DNA from: Parashewanella sp049608225
GTDB taxonomy: Bacteria; Pseudomonadota; Gammaproteobacteria; Enterobacterales; Shewanellaceae
Direction of reading: 5' to 3'
DNA: 13,202 nucleotides
Assembly (NCBI GenBank): GCA_049608225.1
Contig: JBMYXI010000078.1
Span: forward strand, 1-13,202
Made by a program: the position numbers and the translations under genes. Under the pieces are notes generated by a model. The model searched no databases. It saw only the letters and a list, made by a program, of their open reading frames with translations, and was not told the DNA's origin. Below, one piece after another: positions 7,093-13,202 of this stretch; positions within the stretch are counted from its first letter, which is position 1; the number at the start of each line of letters is the position of its first letter.

Positions 7093-9192
7093 CTATTGAC
7101 CGACAGCTGACACTATTCGTATTTGTTTCTCATCTGGGACTTCTTGGTAAGAAATCACCCGTAAATTAGGAATGGTGTGCTTAACAAATCGTGACAGCGT
7201 TGAGCGTAGCATTCCTGAGGTCAACAAAATGGCGGGTTCTCCAATCAATTCTTGCTGTTGCGCTGCATCGGTTAACGTCTTCTGCATGCGTTCTGCAAGC
7301 CCTGGTTCGATGTTTGGTCCATCGCCTCCTGTTGCCTGCATAGATTGATGCAACATCTGTTCCAACTCTGGCGCCAATGTTATGACAGGAATTTCAGCAT
7401 CGCCACCAGACACCTCTTGAACAATCATTCGCTTCAGAGCAATACGAACAGCCGCTGTTAATACTTCAGTGTCATTACTCTTTGGACCATACTCAAGAAG
7501 AGTTTGAACAATAGTACGTAAATCACGTACTGATACCCCTTCATTTAATAGGTTCTGCATGACCTTAACCACCATGCCTAATGTCATAACATCAGGTATA
7601 AAGCCATCTACCAGCTTAGGCGACTGCTTTTGTAGAATATCAAGTAACTGTTGAACTTCTTCATAACCCAGTAGCTTGGCAGCATTATTAGTTAGCAGTT
7701 GACTAATGTGAGTGGCAACCACGGTTGCCGCATCAACCACTGTATATCCTAAAGTTTGCGCATGCTCTTTTTGCTCAGGTGCAATCCAAACAGCTTCTAA
7801 ACCAAAGGCTGGATCTTTGGTTTGCACTCCATCTAAACTGCCATAAACTTGACCCGGATTAATAGCAAGCTCGCAATCGTGACGAATTTCTGACTCACCA
7901 ACGACCACGCCCATGAGTGAAATTTGATAACTGCTTGGCGATAAATCAAGGTTGTCACGAATATGGATTGCTGGAACAAGAAAGCCAAGTTCTTGTGATA
8001 ACTTTTTCCTAACGCCCTTAATACGTGTCAGTAGCTCACCACCTTGAGATTTATCTACCAATGGAATCAAACGGTAACCTACTTCTAACCCGATAGTATC
8101 GACATGATGAACATCATCCCAACTCAATTCTTTGGTTTCATTTTCAAGCTTTTCAACTGGCTCCGCGTTAGCGAGCTCTAATGCTTGTGCTTGTTTTTTC
8201 TGATTGCGGCGATAAATGAAGTAGGCCGCCCCCGCGGTGAATAAGCCAAAACCAAGAAATGCTAAATGTGGCATTCCCGGTACTAATCCCATAACAGTTA
8301 ATAAAGCCGCTGCGATAGCTAGCGATTTGTGATCATCAAACATCTGACTCATCATCATCTGTCCCATATCACCGGATTCATTCTGACGGGTAACCATGAG
8401 CGCCGCAGCAATCGACAAGAGTAAGCCTGGAATTTGAGCAACTAGACCATCACCAATGGTTAGTAAGGTATAAATTTCAACGGCGCTCGATAAATCCAGC
8501 CCATGTTGTACCATACCGATAACAAATCCGCCGAGTACGTTGATCACCAAGATCATGATCCCCGCGATGGCGTCACCTTTAACAAACTTTGACGCACCAT
8601 CCATAGCACCATAGAAGTCAGCTTCTCGCGTCACTTCTTCACGGCGTACACGTGCTTGATCTTGATTAAGAATGCCAGCATTTAAGTCGGCATCGATGGC
8701 CATTTGTTTGCCAGGCATGGCATCCAAAGTAAAGCGAGCGCTAACTTCAGCGATACGACCAGCACCTTTAGTGACTACCACGAAGTTGATGATGATGAGA
8801 ATGATAAAAACCACGAGACCAACAGCGTAATTTCCACCAATAACCACAGAACCAAAAGCTTCAATCACCTTACCAGCAGCGTCACCACCATTATGACCTT
8901 CGAGTAATACCACACGGGTTGAAGCCACATTCAGTGCTAATCGTAACAAGGTTGCGACTAGCAACACCGCAGGAAAAGCGGCAAAATCAAGAGGACGATT
9001 ACTGTAAATTGCCACCAAGAGTACAATCAAAGCTAACGCAATGTTGAAAGAAAATAAGATATCCAGCAACATGGCTGGCATTGGCAGAATGATCATAGCC
9101 ATGGCAGCCAATACTAATATTGGTGTACCAATGCCTTTTAAGTGAGCTGGTTTTATTTGCTTAAATTGACCTAGCGTTGCTTTTACATCCAT
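7093..9192 (-). CDS. flhA: Flagellar biosynthesis protein FlhA (export gate)
   Basis: FlhA forms the nonameric inner-membrane gate of the flagellar type III export apparatus and couples proton flow to subunit export. The 699-residue product has an N-terminal membrane half (about 20-330) with eight or so hydrophobic helices. The FHIPEP signature region includes RPLDFAAFPAVLLVATLLRL (66-85) and the cytoplasmic loop GRIAEVSARFTLDAMPGKQM (145-164). Asp207 in VKGDAIAG corresponds to the essential Asp208 of Salmonella FlhA, and R146, R153 and D157 match its loop residues. The soluble C-terminal domain (about 350-690) docks chaperone-substrate complexes. It is full length. ATG at 9192 has only a weak GGA ribosome site 9 bases upstream. 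It is the first gene of the unit, and flhB and the rest of the export apparatus are not adjacent. A sigma-54-like element lies about 50 bases upstream. Confidence 0.98.
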   Translation of the reverse strand: MDVKATLGQFKQIKPAHLKGIGTPILVLAAMAMIILPMPAMLLDILFSFNIALALIVLLVAIYSNRPLDFAAFPAVLLVATLLRLALNVASTRVVLLEGHNGGDAAGKVIEAFGSVVIGGNYAVGLVVFIILIIINFVVVTKGAGRIAEVSARFTLDAMPGKQMAIDADLNAGILNQDQARVRREEVTREADFYGAMDGASKFVKGDAIAGIMILVINVLGGFVIGMVQHGLDLSSAVEIYTLLTIGDGLVAQIPGLLLSIAAALMVTRQNESGDMGQMMMSQMFDDHKSLAIAAALLTVMGLVPGMPHLAFLGFGLFTAGAAYFIYRRNQKKQAQALELANAEPVEKLENETKELSWDDVHHVDTIGLEVGYRLIPLVDKSQGGELLTRIKGVRKKLSQELGFLVPAIHIRDNLDLSPSSYQISLMGVVVGESEIRHDCELAINPGQVYGSLDGVQTKDPAFGLEAVWIAPEQKEHAQTLGYTVVDAATVVATHISQLLTNNAAKLLGYEEVQQLLDILQKQSPKLVDGFIPDVMTLGMVVKVMQNLLNEGVSVRDLRTIVQTLLEYGPKSNDTEVLTAAVRIALKRMIVQEVSGGDAEIPVITLAPELEQMLHQSMQATGGDGPNIEPGLAERMQKTLTDAAQQQELIGEPAILLTSGMLRSTLSRFVKHTIPNLRVISYQEVPDEKQIRIVSAVGQ

Positions 9193-9227
9193 TACCGACA
9201 GTCCAAACTTTTGACGTATTCATACTT

Positions 9228-9243
9228 CTTAATCTGGATTAAG
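9228..9243. repeat. Perfect interrupted palindrome at the flhA promoter
   Basis: CTTAATC-TG-GATTAAG has two 7-base arms and a 2-base centre. It covers the -12 end of the sigma-54-like element and the expected start site of the flhA operon. A second, related palindrome, ATTAA-C-TTAAT, lies at 9260-9270 just upstream of the -24 box. Both share the core ATTAA. The placement would suit a repressor or could simply be AT-rich chance. No regulator is assigned. Confidence 0.5.
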
Positions 9244-9257
9244 CATTTTTTAGACCA
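9242..9257 (-). promoter_or_regulatory. Probable sigma-54 (-24/-12) promoter of the flhA operon
   Basis: Read on the minus strand the element is TGGTCTAAAAAATGCT. It has the invariant GG and GC pairs with exactly ten bases between them, as in the consensus TGGCACG-N4-TTGCW, although the CACG part of the -24 box is not conserved. The -12 GC lies about 50 bases before the flhA ATG, giving a short leader of about 40 bases. In Vibrio and relatives the flhA-flhF-flhG-fliA group is a sigma-54/FlrA-dependent middle operon, which supports the call. No enhancer site for the activator was identified. Confidence 0.6.
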
Positions 9258-9327
9258 AGATTAACTTAATGAAAAAATCGCTCACAAAAGCTAGCTATAA
9301 TCATTATATAAAGCAGTTATATGCTGC

Positions 9328-9344
9328 AATAATAAAATATTATT
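9328..9344. repeat. AT-rich inverted repeat between flhA and the orphan gene at 9401
   Basis: AATAATA-AAA-TATTATT is a perfect 7-base inverted repeat made only of A and T. It sits in the 208-base divergent gap (9193-9400). The same gap has a TATAAT at 9296-9301 with no convincing -35 partner and a short GCAG/CTGC pair at about 9313-9327. This low-GC stretch may hold the promoter of the gene at 9401. I cannot place it. Confidence 0.3.
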
Positions 9345-9400
9345 TATGATGTATTGATTTCAGTATGATGGTGAAATTGAATTCTTAAGGTCGATTAAAA

Positions 9401-9952
9401 ATGATTTCACCCTCAGCTCAGGTACTTTTCGCAGATAAGCCTTTACATTGGAATGAAGACAATCTGTCCACAGGTTTCAACAACTTGGATGAGGCTGATG
9501 CAAAAAGCCTTTATAAAGAGTTTAATAGCAGTAATTCCCAAACTGACACCATAGTTGGCGGCTGGAAGTTGATAAAAATGGAGTTGCGTCGTTATTCTAA
9601 CGATATACCTCAAACTACTTCATTTTATGTTAAAGCTTATCAAGGCAGTTTAATATTCGCATCGATGAGTGAATGGTTTTGCAATTGTCCAGTAACAGAC
9701 GCGAAAAGCCAAATTCTAACAAATCGATTTAGAAAAGTTGATCCATATTGGGGCAAAGACTGTTCTGAATCCGATGCACTTGATACTAACGAAACAACAT
9801 ATTTAAGCTTTTCGACCCCAAATGCAAAAAGCGGCTCTCAAGCACCAACACCTCAAGAAGTAAGTCGTCGATATCCTTATTTCTGCCGAGAACCCAGTTC
9901 ACGCTTAGGAGCGCAATTACATTTCTATGTTAAGGCATTTCTATTCTCTTAA
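9401..9952 (+). CDS. Unrecognised 183-residue soluble protein
   Basis: I do not recognise this protein. The frame is 183 codons from ATG with a TAAGG ribosome site (9386-9390) ten bases upstream, which supports that it is translated. There is no signal peptide and no membrane segment. Four cysteines are present (94, 96, 121, 162), the first two as FCNCP, without a known metal-binding spacing overall. The sequence FYVKA occurs twice, in SFYVKAY (74-80) and HFYVKAF (174-180), the second almost at the C-terminus. The middle holds a polar, low-complexity stretch (about 120-155). It diverges from the flhA operon and converges on another orphan gene, so it is neither in the flagellar operon nor in the receptor unit. 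It may be lineage-specific or acquired. A flagellar role is only suggested by position and is not supported by any motif. Confidence 0.7.
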   Translation: MISPSAQVLFADKPLHWNEDNLSTGFNNLDEADAKSLYKEFNSSNSQTDTIVGGWKLIKMELRRYSNDIPQTTSFYVKAYQGSLIFASMSEWFCNCPVTDAKSQILTNRFRKVDPYWGKDCSESDALDTNETTYLSFSTPNAKSGSQAPTPQEVSRRYPYFCREPSSRLGAQLHFYVKAFLFS

Positions 9953-10089
9953 CGGCCTTAAGTTATCTTTTGGAGTTATTACAGTACTTACTATTTTGTG
10001 TTCAGATATATCAAGTGAAATCTGTAGTATTCAAATAACGAACTGCGTTCTAACGGTAAAGGCTCAGCTTTAGCGCATAAAAAGTTTAT

Positions 10090-10956
10090 TTAAGTTCTAA
10101 ACTTTTGTGATATAACAACATCTTCTTTGCTGAGCAAATCCAACAAAATCTCTGCTTCCTTTTTCAAAACATGTAAGTCTGCAGTGTATTTTTCACCAAA
10201 AAGAAGCGTGTAGATTTCTCCTTTTCTTTTCTCAATTGGTGTCAAGTTTATAATTTTAGATAGTATTTCTTTCACTTGAGTAGCATCACCCGTTTTAACT
10301 GCAACCCTCAATTGCTTTAATTGGCAATCAGATTTCAGCCCTTCTCGATATAAATGATAAGATTGCTGCCCTGCTATCGCATACAGCGCAAACGATAAGC
10401 TCCTCTGATTGTATCCCATTAAATTTTTGAATCTTTTGTCGTTAGCTGCATCTTTAACGTCAAATCTTTCGGTAACCTTTCTCTCATCAAGTAATGTGGA
10501 TGCTTCGCCACGACTTGCGGCAACATCGGCTGATGTTCGCCCTAAAAAAAAGTCAGTCTCTTCTTTCTCCTCTGCTGGAAAATCGGTACCTTCTATTTCC
10601 TCGAACGTGCTACTTGCGTCTCGAATAAGCTCCACAATATACACATCAATACCTGTTTTTGGGTTAGGTTGAGACGTTAGCCTGAATTTAACTGGGCTAT
10701 TGGCTTGTAACATTTGATTTAAATCTCTTACATTTTCTTGTAGTTCAGGCTGTAAAGTTTGTTTAAATAAGCTTAATAACAGCATTGCACAGGGATGCTT
10801 CTCATCCAGTTTTTCATTGCTTGCAAAATGCGGTTGCAGAGAAACAAGTAAACTTTGCACCATAATTTCCTGCTGCGTTTTTTTACCAGTGAGCTTAACG
10901 AAAGAGTCAATTGCTGATTGTTGAGGGCATTGAGGAGGAGCGCTTACTGCAGCCAT
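10090..10956 (-). CDS. Unrecognised 288-residue protein with ankyrin-like helix pairs
   Basis: I do not recognise a named family. ATG at 10956 has an AGGTG ribosome site (10964-10968) 7 bases upstream. No signal peptide or membrane segment is seen. Two stretches resemble the helix-turn-helix of ankyrin repeats: GRTSADVAASRGEASTLLDE (139-158, compare the consensus G-x-T-x-L-x-x-A-x-x-x-G) and LRVAVKTGDATQVKEILSKI (216-235). They are not in tandem and lack the usual hairpin loop residues, so the fold call is an inference. The N-terminal half (15-110) is helical then mixed, with an acidic linker (about 117-136) and a Lys/Glu/Leu-rich helical tail (about 240-280). Ankyrin-like proteins in gammaproteobacteria range from partner-binding scaffolds to secreted effectors, and nothing here decides between them. 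An FNR/CRP-like palindrome is centred about 100 bases upstream of the start. Confidence 0.75.
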   Translation of the reverse strand: MAAVSAPPQCPQQSAIDSFVKLTGKKTQQEIMVQSLLVSLQPHFASNEKLDEKHPCAMLLLSLFKQTLQPELQENVRDLNQMLQANSPVKFRLTSQPNPKTGIDVYIVELIRDASSTFEEIEGTDFPAEEKEETDFFLGRTSADVAASRGEASTLLDERKVTERFDVKDAANDKRFKNLMGYNQRSLSFALYAIAGQQSYHLYREGLKSDCQLKQLRVAVKTGDATQVKEILSKIINLTPIEKRKGEIYTLLFGEKYTADLHVLKKEAEILLDLLSKEDVVISQKFRT

Positions 10957-11050
10957 AAATTTTCACCTGTTAAAAATAATGAAATACTCTACACCCCGTC
11001 GAATAAACCTCAGCTGACAAAAACAGAAAAAGTGTTTGATAGGAGTTAAA

Positions 11051-11064
11051 GTGATCTACATCAA
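11051..11064. promoter_or_regulatory. FNR/CRP-type operator
   Basis: Read on the minus strand it is TTGATGTAGATCAC, nine of ten positions of the FNR pattern TTGAT-N4-ATCAA. Read on the plus strand it also keeps GTGA-N6-TCA of the CRP pattern. It lies in the 264-base gap between the orphan gene ending its upstream side at 10956 and the receptor start at 11221. Its centre is about 130 bases before the likely receptor transcription start, which is far for direct activation. It is about 100 bases before the orphan ATG on the other strand, so the orphan is the more likely target. Shewanella has both CRP and an FNR homologue (EtrA), and which one would bind is open. Confidence 0.5.
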
Positions 11065-11157
11065 CACTCATAACCATAGAGAGCCCTAGTATGTAACAGG
11101 AATACAACTAAAAATTTATACAATTTGTTGTTTATTACATCTAAAACCAAAAATAAC

Positions 11158-11184
11158 TAAATAAATGGCTCATGTGGCCGAAAA
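11158..11184 (+). promoter_or_regulatory. Sigma-28 (FliA) promoter of the chemoreceptor gene
   Basis: TAAATAAA (11158-11165), eleven bases, then GCCGAAAA (11177-11184). This fits the flagellar sigma-28 consensus TAAAGTTT-N11-GCCGATAA with the right spacing and seven of eight bases in the -10 box. The -10 box ends directly against the ATG at 11185. Transcription should begin about 6-8 bases further on, so that ATG would not be in the message. FliA is encoded in this same window. Confidence 0.8.
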
Positions 11185-11220
11185 ATGGATATCTTAGTTA
11201 AGGATTGTAAAAGCCATATT

Positions 11221-12837
11221 ATGACAAAGTCACTTTCTATTCGATCTCTCATATTAATAAGCTTGGCTTGTATCTTTATATCAGTGCTTATTTTTACTTT
11301 GTGGTTCAGTGCCTACAGTCAACAACAGAATCTAGAAAGTTATGCTCAAAAACATGTGCATAGCATTTCTAAATCGTATTTTGACTCGTTAAATACTATG
11401 ATGTTAACGGGCACTATCGGCAATCGAGAATTACTCAGAGAAAAAATAACCGCAGAAGACGAAATAAAAGACATCCGCGTTATCCGCAGCCCTATACTGA
11501 ATAAGCTTTATGGTAATGGTCTAAACCACGAGCAAGCTAAAGATGACCTCGATCGTCAAGCACTGAATGGTCAAACAGTAAATCTCATCCATAAAGAGAA
11601 TAATGAACGGATCCTCACTCGCATCGAACCGATTCGAGCGTCAGCTAATTACCAAGGCGTGAATTGTTTAGGTTGTCATCAAGCTAAGGAAAATGACATT
11701 CTTGGCGCGATTAGGCTGGATTACTCTCTTAAAAAAGGAGATAAAGCGTTGCACAACAGCTTGATCACAAAAGGACTTGTGCAATTATTCCTGTTTATTA
11801 CTGCCTTTATCGTCACCAGTTTCATCTTAAATCACTTTGTGATCCGTCGCTTAATGGTTTTGCGCCATACCATGCAAAATATCACTAAAAATTCAGATTT
11901 ACGCCTTAAACTGGATAATGATAGAAACGATGAAATCGGTCATGTCTGCGACACGTTCAATCAGATGGTATCAAAAATTGATAATACTCTGTGCTCAGTG
12001 GTAGAAAATGCCAATAATGTAAATCTCTCTGCTGAACAGATCACATCCATGGCGGAAACTACGCGCCAAGAAGTCATGCTGCAAAAGTCCAACACTTCGC
12101 AAGTTGCAGCGGCAATGACTGAAATGGCGGCTTCTGCAGAGCAAGTTCGTGGTAACGCAGAATGCACCACATCTCATTCAAACAATACCAGCGCTGCAGC
12201 AATGCAGGGGGCTCAAAGAGCCAAAACGGCGGTTTCCGCAATTTCATGTTTGAGTGAAGAAGTACAACGAGGCGCTGAGAGTATTCAACAACTTAATGTA
12301 CGCTCAGATCAAGTCGCCGAAGTGTTAACTGTCATATCAGGTATTGCCGAACAAACCAATTTATTGGCGTTAAATGCCGCTATTGAAGCTGCACGTGCCG
12401 GTGAGCAAGGTCGAGGCTTTGCCGTAGTAGCCGATGAGGTTCGAACGTTAGCTTCACGGACTCAAGTTTCTACAGAAGACATCCGTAAAACGATAGAAGG
12501 GTTACGCGCAGACGCAACAAACTGTGTCGAAATTATGGATAGAGCTTCTGGGATGGCCAAGGAACAAGTTGTTTCAATCGAGCAGGTAGCGGTTGAACTC
12601 AAACAAATAACCATGCAAGTGAGCGAGATTTATGAGCTCAATACACAGATGGAAACAGCCGCTAAAGAACAAAGCCAAGTTGCAGAAACCATCAATGCCA
12701 ATGTCATAGACATCAATCAGTCGTCAGAAGCAACATCGATAGGTGCAGAAAAGACCGCTGATATCGCTAAAAGCCTTTTAGATATGGCGCATCAATTAGA
12801 ACAAAAAGCTAAACAGTTTAAGTTAAGCAAGTGTTAA
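11221..12837 (+). CDS. Methyl-accepting chemotaxis protein with a periplasmic c-type haem motif
   Basis: A transmembrane chemoreceptor that would control CheA. From ATG at 11221 (538 residues) it has a first membrane helix (about 9-31), a periplasmic domain (about 34-185) and a second helix (about 186-208). HAMP (about 208-262) and a long coiled-coil signalling domain follow. The hairpin tip lies at about 375-411 (IAEQTNLLALNAAIEAARAG and the following GRGFAVVADEVRTLA). The periplasmic domain carries C149-L-G-C152-H153, a CxxCH haem c attachment motif, followed by ILGAIRLDYSL as in other single-haem sensor domains. Haem-containing receptors of this layout are known in Geobacter and sense redox or gases. 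The exact ligand here is not known. It ends FKLSKC, with no CheR-binding pentapeptide. The frame extends to ATG 11185, but the sigma-28 -10 box abuts that codon, so 11221 is preferred even though the nearest ribosome site (TAAGGA, 11199-11204) is 16 bases away. Confidence 0.93.
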   Translation: MTKSLSIRSLILISLACIFISVLIFTLWFSAYSQQQNLESYAQKHVHSISKSYFDSLNTMMLTGTIGNRELLREKITAEDEIKDIRVIRSPILNKLYGNGLNHEQAKDDLDRQALNGQTVNLIHKENNERILTRIEPIRASANYQGVNCLGCHQAKENDILGAIRLDYSLKKGDKALHNSLITKGLVQLFLFITAFIVTSFILNHFVIRRLMVLRHTMQNITKNSDLRLKLDNDRNDEIGHVCDTFNQMVSKIDNTLCSVVENANNVNLSAEQITSMAETTRQEVMLQKSNTSQVAAAMTEMAASAEQVRGNAECTTSHSNNTSAAAMQGAQRAKTAVSAISCLSEEVQRGAESIQQLNVRSDQVAEVLTVISGIAEQTNLLALNAAIEAARAGEQGRGFAVVADEVRTLASRTQVSTEDIRKTIEGLRADATNCVEIMDRASGMAKEQVVSIEQVAVELKQITMQVSEIYELNTQMETAAKEQSQVAETINANVIDINQSSEATSIGAEKTADIAKSLLDMAHQLEQKAKQFKLSKC

Positions 12838-12863
12838 ATATGTAACCCTTTTCATCATTAAAG

Positions 12864-12890
12864 CAAAGCGGAGGTAACTCCGCTTTGTGT
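12864..12890 (+). terminator. Intrinsic terminator of the chemoreceptor gene
   Basis: A perfect 10-base stem, CAAAGCGGAG / CTCCGCTTTG (12864-12873 with 12878-12887), closes on a GTAA loop, 27 bases after the receptor stop codon. The T-run after it is weak (TGTATT), so termination may be partial. The stem is GC-rich against its AT-rich surroundings. It closes the receptor as a one-gene unit. Confidence 0.8.
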
Positions 12891-13055
12891 ATTAAAATAA
12901 GCTTAGAATTAAGTTACCAAGTCAGCAAACTCATCAATTTTCCTCACGATATTGTGCTACGTATCTGAATGTATCTTGACTTAACTACTAAAAAAACACT
13001 CCCTTGCGCTCAAAATACATACAATAACTAAAATGTTTAACGAGCATGATTTAAC

Positions 13056-13202
13056 ATGGCTAATCAAGTTATTTTGTATTCTGATGAAACAAGTTCTGAA
13101 ATAATAAACTTTCAGTCGGTAGATAAATACCAACAAGCACATATTCAGCAACAAGAAATAACGATAAGTTTTTATAGCTGTCATCGCCAAACTCAAGTCA
13201 AT
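13056..13202 (+). CDS. Start of an unidentified gene, cut by the window edge
   Basis: An open frame of 49 codons from ATG at 13056 runs without a stop to the last base of the window. The predicted start is MANQVILYSDETSSEIINFQ, then a Gln-rich stretch and ISFYSCHRQTQVN. The composition is that of an ordinary soluble protein, unlike the very hydrophobic, Cys/Tyr-rich frame on the opposite strand over 12981-13196, which I take as a shadow. No clear ribosome site is seen (CGAG at about 13041-13044 is the best), and no promoter is evident in the 218-base gap after the receptor gene. I do not recognise the family from this much sequence. It could still be a chance frame. Confidence 0.5.
   Translation, partial: MANQVILYSDETSSEIINFQSVDKYQQAHIQQQEITISFYSCHRQTQVN

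Noticed and set aside
9930..9961. TTAAGGC / GCCTTAA inverted repeat at the end of the 9401 gene, possible terminator
   Set aside because: The loop is 18 bases, there is no T-run after it, and the left arm is coding.
10054..10076. TAAAG / CTTTA pair between the convergent orphan genes
   Set aside because: Only five AT-rich pairs with no T-run on either strand; too weak for a terminator.
12976..12981. TTGACT resembling a -35 box before the right-edge gene
   Set aside because: No acceptable -10 hexamer at 16-18 bases; the nearby TACAAT (13020-13025) is at the wrong spacing.
12981..13196. 71-codon minus-strand frame
   Set aside because: Rich in Phe, Tyr, Cys and Leu with no domain or ribosome site; it is the shadow of the plus-strand frame from 13056.

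Overview
The window reads as a chromosomal segment of a marine gammaproteobacterium with one polar flagellum, most likely Shewanella or a close relative. The basis is the order flhA-flhF-flhG-fliA-cheY-cheZ-cheA-cheB, the detailed wording of CheY, FlhG and CheA as I recall them from that genus, and a modest GC content. The genus call is recognition from memory, not a search.

Bases 1-9192 (minus strand) are one tightly packed motility and chemotaxis operon. It begins with flhA (export gate) and continues through flhF and flhG (pole site and flagellar number), fliA (sigma 28), cheY, cheZ, cheA and the N-terminal part of cheB, which runs off the left edge. Gaps are 4-54 bases, and flhG and fliA overlap by 8 bases. 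A -24/-12 sigma-54-type element lies upstream of flhA, as expected for a middle-class (FlrA/FleQ-type) flagellar operon. Three starts in the operon are not ATG: flhF GTG, fliA GTG, cheY probably TTG.

Bases 9193-11184 hold two orphan genes that I do not recognise. One (9401-9952, plus) encodes a 183-residue soluble protein and diverges from flhA. The other (10090-10956, minus) encodes a 288-residue protein with two ankyrin-like helix pairs and converges on the first. The gap between the second orphan and the next gene carries an FNR/CRP-like palindrome.

Bases 11158-12890 form a one-gene unit for a methyl-accepting chemotaxis protein. It has a near-consensus sigma-28 promoter and a clean terminator hairpin. 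Its periplasmic domain carries a CxxCH c-type haem motif, so it is probably a redox or gas sensor. The promoter touches the first possible ATG, which argues that translation starts 36 bases further on.

The parts connect. Sigma-54 would drive the flhA operon, that operon makes FliA, FliA would transcribe the haem receptor, and the receptor would signal through the CheA/CheY/CheZ/CheB made by the same operon. The right edge (13056-13202, plus) holds the start of an unidentified gene. No RNA gene, CRISPR array, insertion sequence or integrase was seen. No gene-free stretch exceeds 300 bases.
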